NCBI RefSeq assembly: GCF_031846305.1 | Contig: NZ_JAVRHY010000004.1 | Span: 222,593-286,592, forward strand | Direction of reading: 5' to 3' | Origin: Spectribacter acetivorans | GTDB lineage: Bacteria; Pseudomonadota; Gammaproteobacteria; Nevskiales; Salinisphaeraceae | Length of the DNA stretch: 64,000 nt | Notes under the pieces: model-generated | Told to the model about the DNA's origin: nothing | Databases searched by the model: none | Seen by the model: the letters and a program-made list of their open reading frames with translations, nothing else | Shown: piece after piece, positions 34,887-45,114 of the stretch | Numbering within the stretch: the stretch's first letter is position 1 | Layout of the letters: the number at the start of each line of letters is the position of its first letter | Translations under genes and position numbers: made by a program

Positions 34887-36388
34887 GAAACCGCCTCGGC
34901 GCTCACGGCGGGCCGGCCCGCCGCTTCCCAGGTCGCCGGCTGGAGCATGGCCGTCACCTCGGGCAGCCGGGCGTCCATCTGATCCCAGCCCCACTGGAAG
35001 GCCTGGTCCAGCGACGCAGCCGCCGGCACCAGGTTGATCGGCGACAGGGTGGGGGAAAAGCGCACCATGGAGTCAGCGTAAACCCGATTGGACCGCATCT
35101 GCATCTGGACCGCCTGCGAGATCGGCCATAGCCACAGGTGCTTGGGTTCCCATTTCGGCTGAAAGCAGTCGAAGGCCAGATAGTAGGCGTTGCGGGTGCC
35201 GATGCGGCCGGATTCCACGCCTTCCCAGGCGGCCCGGGCCGGCACGTTGTCCGCCACCCCGCCATCGACCAGCGCGCTGAGATCGTGGCGATTCATCAGC
35301 TCCGCGAATATCTCGCGGCTGGTGCCCGCGCGACCGCGCAGCTCGTACTGCAGGATCGTCGGCACCGCCGCGGAAAAGCCCACCACGTCCACCGCGTGCA
35401 GCGAGCGGGTGTCCTGGTCGCGGCCGAATACCAGCGGCTTGACCAGCGTCGGACTGAAGAAACTGGCCAGCCGCCACAGCCGCGAGGCCAGCTTCATGGA
35501 GAAGGGCAGCAGCCGCGAGGCCCCGGACTCCGGCTCACGCACGTCGTCCGGCATGCGCTCGAGCGAGCGCCGGCGCACCCCGGCCACGATCAGGTCCAGC
35601 GGAATCTCCATCTCGTCCAGCCGCAGGGGCCGGCGGTGATCGCCGGTAACAAAGCGCGAATGCAGCACCTTGAGATGCAGTTGCAGCAGCCCCGGCAGGC
35701 ACAGATCCGCCCGGCGGCGGCCGGCGGTGAACACGTCGGCGCGGCTCAGCGATTTGGCGAATGCCAGATATTCGTCCACCTCGATACGGCGCCGGGCGGC
35801 CCGGAACAACCCCATCACCGCGCCGATCGAGTTGCCCACCATGTAATCCGGCGTCAGGTCGGCCGCCATCAGGCGGGCGTAGGCGCCCAGATAGACGTAA
35901 CCCGCACCGCCCCCGCCGCCGGCCACGCTCACGAACGCCCGGTGGCCGGCCTCGCGGTCGAGCGCGGCGGCGTCGAAATCATCCGGGTGGCTGGCCAGCA
36001 GCGCCTCGCGGGCCCGGGCGGTGAGTTCGCGCACCCGGGGCATGGCCTGCACACAGGTGGCCAGTCGCTCGCTGTCGCTGGCAGCACTGCGCAGCGGCGC
36101 ATACAGATGTGCCAGCAGCCAGTCCGCCAGCGTAGCGTTGGCGCCGAGATTGATGCGCACGTCGCGCTTGCTGCCCCGGGGCGTGAATCGGTGAATTCGC
36201 GCCAGCCCCATGGCGTAGCGCAGGCACTGGTAATCGGTCTCGGACAGGTCCTGCGGTCGGGCCAGGCGCGCCCGGACCAGGGCGCGTTCCATGCGCTGCA
36301 GCTGCAGTCGCTGGCTATCCCGGTCGGTGGATAACTCGGCGGCGGACAACGTCTTCCCCCCAGACAAAAGTCGTGCGAAAGCACGCAT
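34883..36388 (-). CDS. Patatin-like phospholipase family protein
   Basis: Predicted serine acyl hydrolase with a patatin domain, 501 residues from the ATG at 36388. The oxyanion-hole glycine stretch GGGGGAG precedes the nucleophile in G-N-S187-I-G, and the catalytic aspartate is D375 in DGGVADN, so the Ser-Asp dyad is intact. About 150 residues of helical N-terminal sequence precede the domain, with no signal peptide. It is the first gene of the patatin / voltage-sensor-like / lipoprotein set and is divergent from the SDR gene at 36492. Confidence 0.85.
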   Translation of the reverse strand: MRAFARLLSGGKTLSAAELSTDRDSQRLQLQRMERALVRARLARPQDLSETDYQCLRYAMGLARIHRFTPRGSKRDVRINLGANATLADWLLAHLYAPLRSAASDSERLATCVQAMPRVRELTARAREALLASHPDDFDAAALDREAGHRAFVSVAGGGGGAGYVYLGAYARLMAADLTPDYMVGNSIGAVMGLFRAARRRIEVDEYLAFAKSLSRADVFTAGRRRADLCLPGLLQLHLKVLHSRFVTGDHRRPLRLDEMEIPLDLIVAGVRRRSLERMPDDVREPESGASRLLPFSMKLASRLWRLASFFSPTLVKPLVFGRDQDTRSLHAVDVVGFSAAVPTILQYELRGRAGTSREIFAELMNRHDLSALVDGGVADNVPARAAWEGVESGRIGTRNAYYLAFDCFQPKWEPKHLWLWPISQAVQMQMRSNRVYADSMVRFSPTLSPINLVPAAASLDQAFQWGWDQMDARLPEVTAMLQPATWEAAGRPAVSAEAVS

Positions 36389-36491
36389 AGCAGGCGAATC
36401 CGGCCCCGAAGTCAACCCCGGCGGGTGGTCAACGCCACCCAACTGCGGTAAAAACGCCGCCGTTATTACGCACCGTTCAGGAGAACCCACC

Positions 36492-37259
36492 ATGCAGATT
36501 GCCGACCGCTGTTTCATCGTCACCGGGGGCGGCTCCGGCCTCGGCGAGGCCACGGTTCGCGCCATCGTCGAACAGGGCGGGCGGGCCGTGATTGCGGACG
36601 TGAACGCCGAGGCCGGTCAGGCCCTGGCCGACGCGCTGGGCAATGCCGTTCGGTTCGCGCGCTGCGATGTCACGCAGGAGGAAGACGGTCGCGCGGCAGT
36701 CGAGCTGGCCGTCAGCGAATTCGGCGGTCTGCACGGCCTGGTCAACTGCGCCGGCATCGGCATCCCGGCCAAGGTGCTGGGCAAGGACGGCCCGATGGAT
36801 CTGAAAAAGTTTTCCAAGGTGATCGAGATCAACCTGATCGGCAGTTTCAACATGATCCGGCTGGCCGCGGAAGCCATGGCCAGAGGCGAAGCGGACGCCG
36901 GCGGCGAGAAGGGCGTGATCATCAACACCGCGTCGGTTGCCGCGTTCGAGGGCCAGATCGGCCAGGCCTCCTATTCCGCCTCCAAGGGCGGCGTGGTGGG
37001 CATGACCCTGCCCATCGCCCGGGAACTGGCCCGCGACGGCATCCGCGTTATGACCATCGCCCCGGGCCTGTTCGACACGCCCATGATGGCCGGCCTGCCA
37101 GAGGACGTGCGCGAGTCGCTGGGCAAGCAGGTGCCGTTCCCGCCGCGGCTGGGTCTGCCTTCCGAGTACGCCCGCATGGCCCGCGACATCATCGAGAACC
37201 CGGTGCTCAACGGCACCACCATCCGTCTGGACGGGGCGATCCGGATGCAGCCCAAGTAG
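36492..37259 (+). CDS. SDR family oxidoreductase, 3-hydroxyacyl-CoA dehydrogenase type
   Basis: Short-chain dehydrogenase, 255 residues, with an AGGAG ribosome-binding site. It has the NAD-binding TGGGSGLG, the NCAGIG motif, the catalytic Ser in NTASVAAFEGQ, and YSASK. The sequence, including the insert KVLGKDGPMDLKKFSKVIEIN, resembles type II 3-hydroxyacyl-CoA dehydrogenases (HSD17B10-like) more than FabG or PhaB. It is followed after 48 bp by a thiolase gene, suggesting the last two steps of an acyl-CoA beta-oxidation route. Confidence 0.85.
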   Translation: MQIADRCFIVTGGGSGLGEATVRAIVEQGGRAVIADVNAEAGQALADALGNAVRFARCDVTQEEDGRAAVELAVSEFGGLHGLVNCAGIGIPAKVLGKDGPMDLKKFSKVIEINLIGSFNMIRLAAEAMARGEADAGGEKGVIINTASVAAFEGQIGQASYSASKGGVVGMTLPIARELARDGIRVMTIAPGLFDTPMMAGLPEDVRESLGKQVPFPPRLGLPSEYARMARDIIENPVLNGTTIRLDGAIRMQPK

Positions 37260-37307
37260 GATTGTGCGCCTACCCGATTCAACACCATCCAATCTGACAG
37301 GACGATC

Positions 37308-38504
<1,197 letters not shown>

Positions 38505-38520
38505 ACCGGCGGCGCCGGCC

Positions 38521-39516
38521 TCAGGGCAGGCGGAATCCCGGCCAGAACAGGTCGTCCGGCAGCGTATCGAGTTCGCCGGCCAGTTCCTCGCCGGCTTCGG
38601 CGGCGAGAATATCGAACACCTGCTCGGCGGCTTCAATCTGCGCCGGCCCGTACTCGCGCGGAATGCCTTCGCGATAACCCTCCCGGATGGCGGCAAAGAC
38701 GGCACGGGTTTCCGGTTTCACCAGCTCCCGGATGCCCTGCCATGGTGTATCGGACGCCGCCAGGATCGACTTGGCCTCGAAACTGGCGGCCAGGAAGTCT
38801 TGCAATAACGGCGCGTTGGCGTCCGCCCAGTCCTGCTTGAACACCCAGCCGAGCACCGGTGGCGACATGGCCACGCCGAGCTCGGAAAACAGCTCGCCCA
38901 GGGTGATCAGCGGCGACATGCCCAGGGCCTGTAGCCGGGCGTTGTAGTGCCAGTAGTTGATGGCGGCCGGCAGCTCGCCATCCAGCATCATCTGGTTGAC
39001 CGTCGGCGGCGATTCGAAACGCGGCCGCACCCGCGTTTCAAGATCCATCGAGGCCTGACGGTCGGCATAGGCCCGCAGCAACAGCCAAGTCTTGTCCAGA
39101 CGGCCGCCGGCGATACCGAGATCCCGGTCCACCAGGTCCGCCAGTTCGTCGATGTCGGCCCCGGGGTTGACCATGACCGCGCCTACCGCAAGTGAGTAGG
39201 GCGCGAACTGGTAGCGCTGGCCGCTGGCCCGCTGGCGCGCGGCCCACAGCCAGTCGGACACGATCAGGTCCACCCGGTCATCGGCCAGCGCCTCGGTCAT
39301 GGCGGATTCCGAGGCCATGGGCAGCAGTTCCAGACGGATGCCCCGCTCGCGGGCCAATCCCCGGTCGCGGATCACCGTGAGTTCCCAGTTGACCGTGCCG
39401 TATTCGAGCACGCCCACGCGCAGGGTCTGAAGGGATGCGTCGTCGCTACAGGCGATGAGCAGCGGCAGCAGGCAACCGGTCACCAGCAGCCGGCGCAGCC
39501 AATGCCCCAACGCCAC
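38521..39516 (-). CDS. ABC-type substrate-binding lipoprotein (SsuA/NMT1-like)
   Basis: Periplasmic binding protein of the nitrate/sulfonate/taurine class, 331 residues from a GTG at 39516. A signal peptide ends in the lipobox LLIAC. The mature part starts LRVGVLEYGTVNWELTVI and contains VDLIVSDWLWAARQR and PAAINYWHYNARL, typical of the NMT1-like fold. No permease or ATPase gene is nearby, so it is an orphan. It is last downstream of phaR and may be read from the pha operon. Confidence 0.75.
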   Translation of the reverse strand: MALGHWLRRLLVTGCLLPLLIACSDDASLQTLRVGVLEYGTVNWELTVIRDRGLARERGIRLELLPMASESAMTEALADDRVDLIVSDWLWAARQRASGQRYQFAPYSLAVGAVMVNPGADIDELADLVDRDLGIAGGRLDKTWLLLRAYADRQASMDLETRVRPRFESPPTVNQMMLDGELPAAINYWHYNARLQALGMSPLITLGELFSELGVAMSPPVLGWVFKQDWADANAPLLQDFLAASFEAKSILAASDTPWQGIRELVKPETRAVFAAIREGYREGIPREYGPAQIEAAEQVFDILAAEAGEELAGELDTLPDDLFWPGFRLP

Positions 39517-39784
39517 CAAGAGACCGGCCGGCCGACGGGAGTACTGACTCGTCGGGCCGGCCGGAACGCCGCGATTTGGCGGGAGAGGAGTGAAGTGCAC
39601 GGAGGCGCCGGCCCGAACGGGGCCGACGTTCCGATACTCACTCCGCCAACGATTGAGCAAACTCCCTGCCAAACCGGAAATGCCTCGATGATTGCGGAAA
39701 ACGAACCCGGTACGGGTCTGCCTGCGCCAATGCCATGACAGGTCGACGGCGCAGTGGTGCGTTCCCGCAACAGATCACGGACCC

Positions 39785-40234
39785 TCAGTCCGATTCCTCG
39801 TCCCGCGAGCTACGCCCGGCGCGATCCTGCCAGGGCGACCACCATGCCATATTCCGCCGACCCAGTTCGGCCATGGCGCCCCAGGGGCCGCGCTCGATCA
39901 TGTCGCCCACGCGGCTGTGCACATCGTCGATCTGATCGATGAACAGCGCCACGCTCTGCTCCAGATAGGCAGTCATGTAGTCCTGCAGGGCATGGCCGCG
40001 GAAGCGGATCAGATTCTGCAGCAGCGTCTGGCTGAGAATGGGCCGGCCCTGATCCTCGGCGTCGACGATGATCTGCAGCATGAGCGCGCGCGTGATGTCG
40101 TCGCCGGTGGCCTTGTCACGGACTTCCAGCGCCACCCCCTGTTCCACCATCTCGCGCAACTGGCCAAGATTGATGAACTGGCCGGTTTCGGTGTCGTAGA
40201 GGCGGCGATTGGGATATTTTCGGATCACGCGCAT
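39785..40234 (-). CDS. phaR: Polyhydroxyalkanoate synthesis repressor PhaR
   Basis: PHA-responsive DNA-binding repressor of phasin genes, 149 residues. The highly conserved N-terminal DNA-binding domain VIRKYPNRRLYDTETG is present, followed by two PHB-accumulation-regulatory regions (ITRALMLQIIVDAEDQG and PILSQTLLQNLIRFRG). In other species PhaR binds free polymer granules and leaves the phaP promoter. A matching operator is seen upstream of phaP at 44639. Confidence 0.95.
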   Translation of the reverse strand: MRVIRKYPNRRLYDTETGQFINLGQLREMVEQGVALEVRDKATGDDITRALMLQIIVDAEDQGRPILSQTLLQNLIRFRGHALQDYMTAYLEQSVALFIDQIDDVHSRVGDMIERGPWGAMAELGRRNMAWWSPWQDRAGRSSRDEESD

Positions 40235-40322
40235 GACCGGATTATCCGCCCCGCCCGACGGGGGTGCAAAACCGCCCGGCCACGGCGGCGGCAGTCCGGC
40301 AGAACTGCCGCCGCATCGCCGG

Positions 40323-41078
40323 TCAGTGGATGAAGTGACCGCCGTTGACCGTGAAGTCGGCCCCGGTGATCCAGGCCGCCTGCTCCGAGGCCGCGAACGT
40401 CACCATGCTGGCGATGTCCTCGGGCTGGCCGAAGCGGCCGACGGGGATTTCGGCCTCGATACCGGCGCGGATGTCATCGGGTACTGCCCGGATCATGGGG
40501 CTGTCGATGTAGCCCGGCGAGATGGTGTTCACGGTCACGCCCTTGCGCGCCACTTCCCGGGCCACGGCCATGGTGAAGCCGTGTACGCCGGCCTTGGCGG
40601 CCGAGTAGTTGGCCTGGCCGAACTGCCCCTTCTGGCCGTTGATCGAGCTGATGTTGATCACCCGGCCCCAGCCGCGGTCGCTCATCCCCTCGATCACGTT
40701 GCGGGTGCAGTTGTAGATGCCGCCGAGATTGATGTCGATGACCTTCTGCCAGGTCTCCGGGTCCATCTTCTTGAGCGGCTTGTCCTTGGTGATGCCGGCC
40801 ACATTGACCAGTATATCCACCGGCCCGAACTCCGCCTCGCCCTCGGCGATGGCGGCCCTCGTGGCCTCGAAATCGGACACGTCGAACTCCAGCAGCTTGA
40901 TCTGGCAGCCCTCCTTCTTCTCGTCGGCCACCAGCTGCTCGGCCACGTCCTTGTGGAAACCGGCGTGGCCGGCCAGCAGCTTGCAGCCGGCGTTGCCCAG
41001 GTAGTGGCAGATCATGCGGCCGATGGCCCCGTTCGCGCCGGTGACCAACGCCACCCTGTCCTTGAGATTGATCTTCAT
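40323..41078 (-). CDS. phaB: Acetoacetyl-CoA reductase PhaB
   Basis: NADPH-dependent SDR (251 residues) reducing acetoacetyl-CoA to (R)-3-hydroxybutyryl-CoA. It has the cofactor motif TGANGAIGR, NVAGITKD, the catalytic Ser in INISSINGQKGQFGQ, and YSAAK. The FGQANYSAAKAGVHGFTMA context is characteristic of PhaB. It lies between phaA and phaR on the same strand. Confidence 0.94.
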   Translation of the reverse strand: MKINLKDRVALVTGANGAIGRMICHYLGNAGCKLLAGHAGFHKDVAEQLVADEKKEGCQIKLLEFDVSDFEATRAAIAEGEAEFGPVDILVNVAGITKDKPLKKMDPETWQKVIDINLGGIYNCTRNVIEGMSDRGWGRVINISSINGQKGQFGQANYSAAKAGVHGFTMAVAREVARKGVTVNTISPGYIDSPMIRAVPDDIRAGIEAEIPVGRFGQPEDIASMVTFAASEQAAWITGADFTVNGGHFIH

Positions 41079-41115
41079 GTCTCGCCCCTCTCCTCCTTTA
41101 TTGATGGCTCGGTTG

Positions 41116-42297
41116 CTAGCGCTCCAGCGCCACCGCTACACCCTGGCCGCCACCGATGCACAGCGTGGCCAGGCCCTTGTGCACATCGCGCTTGATCATT
41201 TCGTGGATCAGCGTCACCAGAATGCGGCAGCCCGAGGCGCCGATCGGGTGCCCCAGGGCAATGGCCCCGCCGTTGACGTTGACCCGGTCGAGGTCCCATT
41301 CCAGTTCTCGGGTGACCGCCAGGGCCTGGGCGGCGAAGGCCTCGTTGGCCTCGACCAGTTCCAGGTCCTGCACCTGCCAGCCGGCCCGTGACAGACAGCG
41401 TTTGGTGGCCGGAACCGGCCCGATGCCCATGATCGCCGGATCCACCCCGGCGTTGCCGTAGGCAGCGATGCGCGCCAGCGGGGTCAGACCCAGTGCATTG
41501 GCGCGGGTCTCGCTCATCACCATCACCACCGCGGCCCCGTCATTCAGGCCCGAGGCATTGGCGGCGGTGACCGTGCCGTCCTTCTGGAAGGCGGGCTTCA
41601 TGCCGGCCAGGCCCTCGGCGGTCACGCCCGCGCGCGGGAATTCATCGCGGTCGAAGGGCACCGGATCGCCCTTGCGCTGGGGCACATCCACCGGGATCAC
41701 CTCATCCTCGAAGCGGCCGTGCTTGAGCGCCTCCTCGGCCCGCTGCTGGGAGGTGGCGGCAAAGGCATCCTGTTCCTCGCGGGAAATGTTGTATTTCTTC
41801 GCCAGATTCTCGGCGGTCACGCCCATGTGGAAGCTGTTGAACGCATCCCACAGGCCGTCGGAGATCATCGAATCCACCAGCTTGGCGTCGCCCATCTTGG
41901 TGCCGTTACGCGAGCCGGGCAGCACGTGCGGGGCCGCGCTCATGTTCTCCTGCCCACCGGCGATCACGATGTCGGCATCGCCCAGGGCGATGGACTGGGC
42001 CGCCAGCATTACCGAGCGCAGGCCGCTGCCGCAGACCTTGTTGATGGTCATGGCCGGCACGCTGTCGGGCAGGCCGGCGTTGATCGACGCCTGCCGGGCC
42101 GGGTTCTGACCAACGCCGGCGGTGAGTACCTGGCCGAGCACCACCTCGTCCACCTGCTTGCCTTCCACGCCGGTGTCAGCGAGCAGGCCGCGAATGACAT
42201 GGCTGCCCAGCTCGGTCGCGGGGATGCCGGCCAGGGTGCCGCCGAAGCTGCCGATGGCGGTGCGCTTCGCGGCGACGATGACTGCCTGTTGGGTCAT
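41116..42297 (-). CDS. phaA: Acetyl-CoA acetyltransferase PhaA
   Basis: Biosynthetic thiolase (393 residues) condensing two acetyl-CoA to acetoacetyl-CoA. The acyl-accepting C89 (NKVCGSGLRSV) is at the position classic for the Zoogloea enzyme, with GHPIGASGCR and the second cysteine in CIGGGQGVA. It sits between phaC and phaB, giving a phaCAB order. Confidence 0.95.
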   Translation of the reverse strand: MTQQAVIVAAKRTAIGSFGGTLAGIPATELGSHVIRGLLADTGVEGKQVDEVVLGQVLTAGVGQNPARQASINAGLPDSVPAMTINKVCGSGLRSVMLAAQSIALGDADIVIAGGQENMSAAPHVLPGSRNGTKMGDAKLVDSMISDGLWDAFNSFHMGVTAENLAKKYNISREEQDAFAATSQQRAEEALKHGRFEDEVIPVDVPQRKGDPVPFDRDEFPRAGVTAEGLAGMKPAFQKDGTVTAANASGLNDGAAVVMVMSETRANALGLTPLARIAAYGNAGVDPAIMGIGPVPATKRCLSRAGWQVQDLELVEANEAFAAQALAVTRELEWDLDRVNVNGGAIALGHPIGASGCRILVTLIHEMIKRDVHKGLATLCIGGGQGVAVALER

Positions 42298-42328
42298 GGT
42301 TTCACTCTCCTTGCAAATCGGTTAGCGG

Positions 42329-44107
42329 TTAGCGCTGGTGAACGTAGGTGCCGGGGGCGTCCGCCAGGGAATCGCCCAGGGCCGGCGGCGCCACCTTGTT
42401 GCCGGAATGCCCCGCCAGCCAGGCCTGCCAGGCCGGCCACCAGGAGCCTTGCTCGGGCTCGGCCCGCTCGCAGAATTCGTCCGGGGACAGATAACGGTCA
42501 TCCGGGCCCCAGCGGTACTGGCGATAGCGCCGGCGCGGGTGGCCCGGCGGGGTGATGATGCCGGCGTTGTGGCCACCGCTGGTCAGCAGGAAGGTCAGGT
42601 CGTCGGTCTGCGACAGCAGACAGATCTTGTAGGCCGAGTGCCAGGGGGCGATGTGGTCGGTTTCGGTGCCCACGGCGAAGATCGGCACGCGGATGTCCCT
42701 GATCGCGATCGGACGGCCGTCCACCAGATACCGCCCCTGGGCCAGCTCGTTGTGCAGATAAAGCCGGCGCAGGTATTCCGTGTGCATGCGGTAGGGCATG
42801 CGGGTGGCGTCGGCATTCCAGGCCATCAGGGGGATGCCGCGGCCGTCGGCGCCGAGCAGGTAGTTGTCCACGAACGGCTGCCAGACCATGTCGCTGGCCC
42901 GCAGCAGCTTGAAGGCGCCGGCCATCTGATCCTTCTCGAGCACGCCCTTGCGGTTCATCAGATGATCCAGCCAGGTCAGCTGCGCCTCGTTGATGAACAG
43001 CTTGAGCTCGCCGGCCAGGGTGAAGTCGGATTGCGCAGCCAGCAGAGTGAGCGATGCCAGGCGATCGTCCCCGTCGCGGGCCATGGTGGCAGCGGTTATC
43101 GACATCAGCGTGCCGCCCACGCAGTAGCCCATGGCGTGTACCGACCGTGCGGGCAGCAGGTCGCCGATGGCATCCAGCGCGGCCATCGGTCCCAGGCTGC
43201 GGTAGTCGTCCATGCCCAGGTCGCGGTCGCCGGCATCCGGATTCTTCCAGGACACGATGAACACCGTGTGGCCCTGGTCGAGCAGGTAGCGGACCATCGA
43301 CTGGCCCTCGGCCAGGTCCAGGATGTAGAACTTCATGATCCAGGCCGGCACGATCAGCACCGGTTCCGGGTGCACCCGCTTGGTGGTGGGTTCGTACTGG
43401 ATCAGTTCGATCAACCGGTTGCGGTACACCACCCGGCCCGGCGTGGTCGCCAGATTCTCGCCCACCCTGAAATCGGCCAGCGCCGCCGGCGGCTGGCCGG
43501 TCTTGTCACGGTAGACATCGCGCACCAGATTGCGCGCCCCCCGCAGCAGGTTGGCGCCCTTCTCCTGCCAGGTGGTGCGCAGCACCTGCGGGTTGGTCAG
43601 CGGGAAGTTGCCGGGCGCGATGCTGTCCAGCAGACGATCGGTGAAGAAACGCACCAGCGCCGCGTCCTGGTCGGAGACCCCGCGCACGCCGGTGGTGGCC
43701 TCGCGCCACCACTCCTGGCGCAGCAGAAAGGCCTGTTCCAGCAGCGCGAACGGCGGATTGCGCCAGCCCTCATCAGCAAAGCGACGGTCGCCGGCCTCCG
43801 GCTCCACTTCGCGGGGAGCCGACGGGCCCCGAATCATGGTGTTGAGGGTGAATCGGCCCATGCGGCGATACTGACGCGCCCAGGCCTCGACCAGTTGCCC
43901 CACCTTGCCGGGCGACAGGCCCAGATGCATCGCCCAGTCGGCATACGCCAGCAGGATCCGCGGCAACGGCAGACCCGCGCTGGCACGCGCCACCGCCGCG
44001 CCGGCGGCGCGATCGATGCGCTCGGCAATGCGGTCGCTCAGCCAGCGGCTACTGACCAGATCGGTCATGGCGCCGGCCGTGGCCATGTCGGCAGGTTGGT
44101 CGGTCAT
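42329..44107 (-). CDS. phaC: Class I poly(3-hydroxyalkanoate) synthase PhaC
   Basis: Granule-associated polymerase, 592 residues. The N-terminal PhaC domain is followed by an alpha/beta-hydrolase core with the modified lipase box G327-Y-C329-V-G-G, where Cys329 is the catalytic nucleophile. Downstream GHNAGIITPPG carries the catalytic His, and PIFAVGTETDHIAPW matches the conserved region around the catalytic Asp. Length and the absence of phaE or phaR-subunit genes indicate class I (short-chain monomers). It heads phaC-phaA-phaB-phaR. Confidence 0.95.
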   Translation of the reverse strand: MTDQPADMATAGAMTDLVSSRWLSDRIAERIDRAAGAAVARASAGLPLPRILLAYADWAMHLGLSPGKVGQLVEAWARQYRRMGRFTLNTMIRGPSAPREVEPEAGDRRFADEGWRNPPFALLEQAFLLRQEWWREATTGVRGVSDQDAALVRFFTDRLLDSIAPGNFPLTNPQVLRTTWQEKGANLLRGARNLVRDVYRDKTGQPPAALADFRVGENLATTPGRVVYRNRLIELIQYEPTTKRVHPEPVLIVPAWIMKFYILDLAEGQSMVRYLLDQGHTVFIVSWKNPDAGDRDLGMDDYRSLGPMAALDAIGDLLPARSVHAMGYCVGGTLMSITAATMARDGDDRLASLTLLAAQSDFTLAGELKLFINEAQLTWLDHLMNRKGVLEKDQMAGAFKLLRASDMVWQPFVDNYLLGADGRGIPLMAWNADATRMPYRMHTEYLRRLYLHNELAQGRYLVDGRPIAIRDIRVPIFAVGTETDHIAPWHSAYKICLLSQTDDLTFLLTSGGHNAGIITPPGHPRRRYRQYRWGPDDRYLSPDEFCERAEPEQGSWWPAWQAWLAGHSGNKVAPPALGDSLADAPGTYVHQR

Positions 44108-44204
44108 CCTCGCACCCTGATCGTGTGCCGCCTGATGGCGGTCTGCCTGTATTGATTGTCACCGGCACCATCGGCGCCGGCCGGCCCTCTCCGGGGCCGC
44201 GGGT

Positions 44205-44240
44205 CGCGAAGGCCGACGGCGTCAACCGCCGGCCTTCGCG
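44205..44240 (-). terminator. Hairpin between phaP and phaC
   Basis: CGCGAAGGCCG and CGGCCTTCGCG form a perfect 11-bp stem with a 14-base loop directly after the phaP stop. There is no T-run on the minus strand, so it may be a partial terminator or an mRNA 3' stabiliser that raises phaP relative to phaCAB. Confidence 0.45.
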
Positions 44241-44254
44241 GCCTTTCGAGCCGG

Positions 44255-44608
44255 TCAGACGCCGGCTTGAGCGTCCGCCCGGAAGTCGTCGAACCGCTGC
44301 CACCAGCCCGCCATCGTTTCCCGGCCCAGCGCCTGCAGCGCATTGCCGGTATCGGTCGTGGTGGTACGCAGGGTTTCGACATAACCGGTGCCGGCCTCAC
44401 TCAGCGCGGTCATGGCGCTGTCGTCCTGCCAGTCGCCGTCGGCCACTGCCTTGCACCGCGCAGCGCCGGCGCTGACCCAGGCATCCGCCAGGCGCAGCTG
44501 GGCTTCCACCAGCGTGCCCATGGCATCCACGCCGATATCGGCGGCACGAACCGCAGGCTCGAACACTTGCTTGCCGGCATTCATCACGTCATCGAATCCG
44601 TTGATCAT
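44255..44608 (-). CDS. phaP: Phasin family protein
   Basis: Small amphipathic protein coating PHA granules, 117 residues from the ATG at 44608. It is helical with no membrane span, and the phasin pattern (FDDVMNAGKQVFEPAVRAADIG, LVEAQLRLADAWV) is recognisable. It lies immediately upstream of phaC on the same strand. It has its own strong promoter with a PhaR-type operator, as expected for a phasin needed in large amounts when polymer accumulates. Confidence 0.88.
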   Translation of the reverse strand: MINGFDDVMNAGKQVFEPAVRAADIGVDAMGTLVEAQLRLADAWVSAGAARCKAVADGDWQDDSAMTALSEAGTGYVETLRTTTTDTGNALQALGRETMAGWWQRFDDFRADAQAGV

Positions 44609-44638
44609 GGCATCACCCGTTTGGTTTAAACACGCTCG

Positions 44639-44657
44639 TATTTTGCGATGCAAAATA
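44639..44657 (-). promoter_or_regulatory. PhaR-type operator upstream of phaP
   Basis: Perfect dyad TATTTTGC-GAT-GCAAAATA (8-bp arms, core TTGC-N3-GCAA), lying a few bases downstream of the predicted transcription start. A second, imperfect TTGC-GAT-GCGG lies at 44717-44727. PhaR proteins bind TGC-N3/4-GCA-type dyads at phasin promoters in other bacteria; the assignment here is by pattern and by phaR in the same locus. Confidence 0.7.
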
Positions 44658-44668
44658 CTCACGCTTTC

Positions 44669-44697
44669 TTTATAGGTATTTTTGACTACCATTTCAA
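44669..44697 (-). promoter_or_regulatory. Sigma70 promoter of phaP
   Basis: Minus strand: -35 TTGAAA (44697-44692), exact 17-bp spacer, -10 TATAAA (44674-44669). It is about 60 bases upstream of the phaP ATG, and the PhaR-type dyad follows the predicted start site. Confidence 0.7.
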
Positions 44698-44730
44698 CCC
44701 ATCGGGACAATATTTTTTGCGATGCGGAAA

Positions 44731-45114
44731 TCATGCGAGTTGATGGCCGGCATCCCGCCAGGCCTCGAACCCGCCGGCGATATGCGCCGCATCGTCACGA
44801 CCCATCCGATACGCGGTGTGTGCCGCCAGGGCCGAACGCCAGCCACTGCGGCAGAAGAACAGCAGCTGTGGCGCGGCCGCGAGATCGGGCTTGTGATACG
44901 GCGAAGCCGGGTCCAGCCAGAACTCCAACATGCCGCGCGGGCAGTGATAGGCGCCGGGAATGCGCCCGTCACGGTCCAGCTCGCGGATGTCGCGCACGTC
45001 CACGAACAGGACATCCTCGCGCCCGAGCCAGTCGGCGGCTTCGTCCACGCTCAGCGTCCGGATATCACGCTCGGCGGCTTCCACCATCGCGGCAGCGGTG
45101 ACGGCCTCGCTCAT
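44731..45114 (-). CDS. Rhodanese-like sulfurtransferase
   Basis: Single rhodanese domain, 127 residues, cytoplasmic (no signal peptide). The active-site loop is C88-R-S-G-W-R-S, the intact CRxGxRS signature of persulfide-carrying rhodaneses; VDVRDIRELDRDGRIPGAYH is the usual first half. It overlaps the thioredoxin-like gene by four bases and is probably co-transcribed with acs. The physiological sulfur acceptor is unknown. Confidence 0.9.
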   Translation of the reverse strand: MSEAVTAAAMVEAAERDIRTLSVDEAADWLGREDVLFVDVRDIRELDRDGRIPGAYHCPRGMLEFWLDPASPYHKPDLAAAPQLLFFCRSGWRSALAAHTAYRMGRDDAAHIAGGFEAWRDAGHQLA

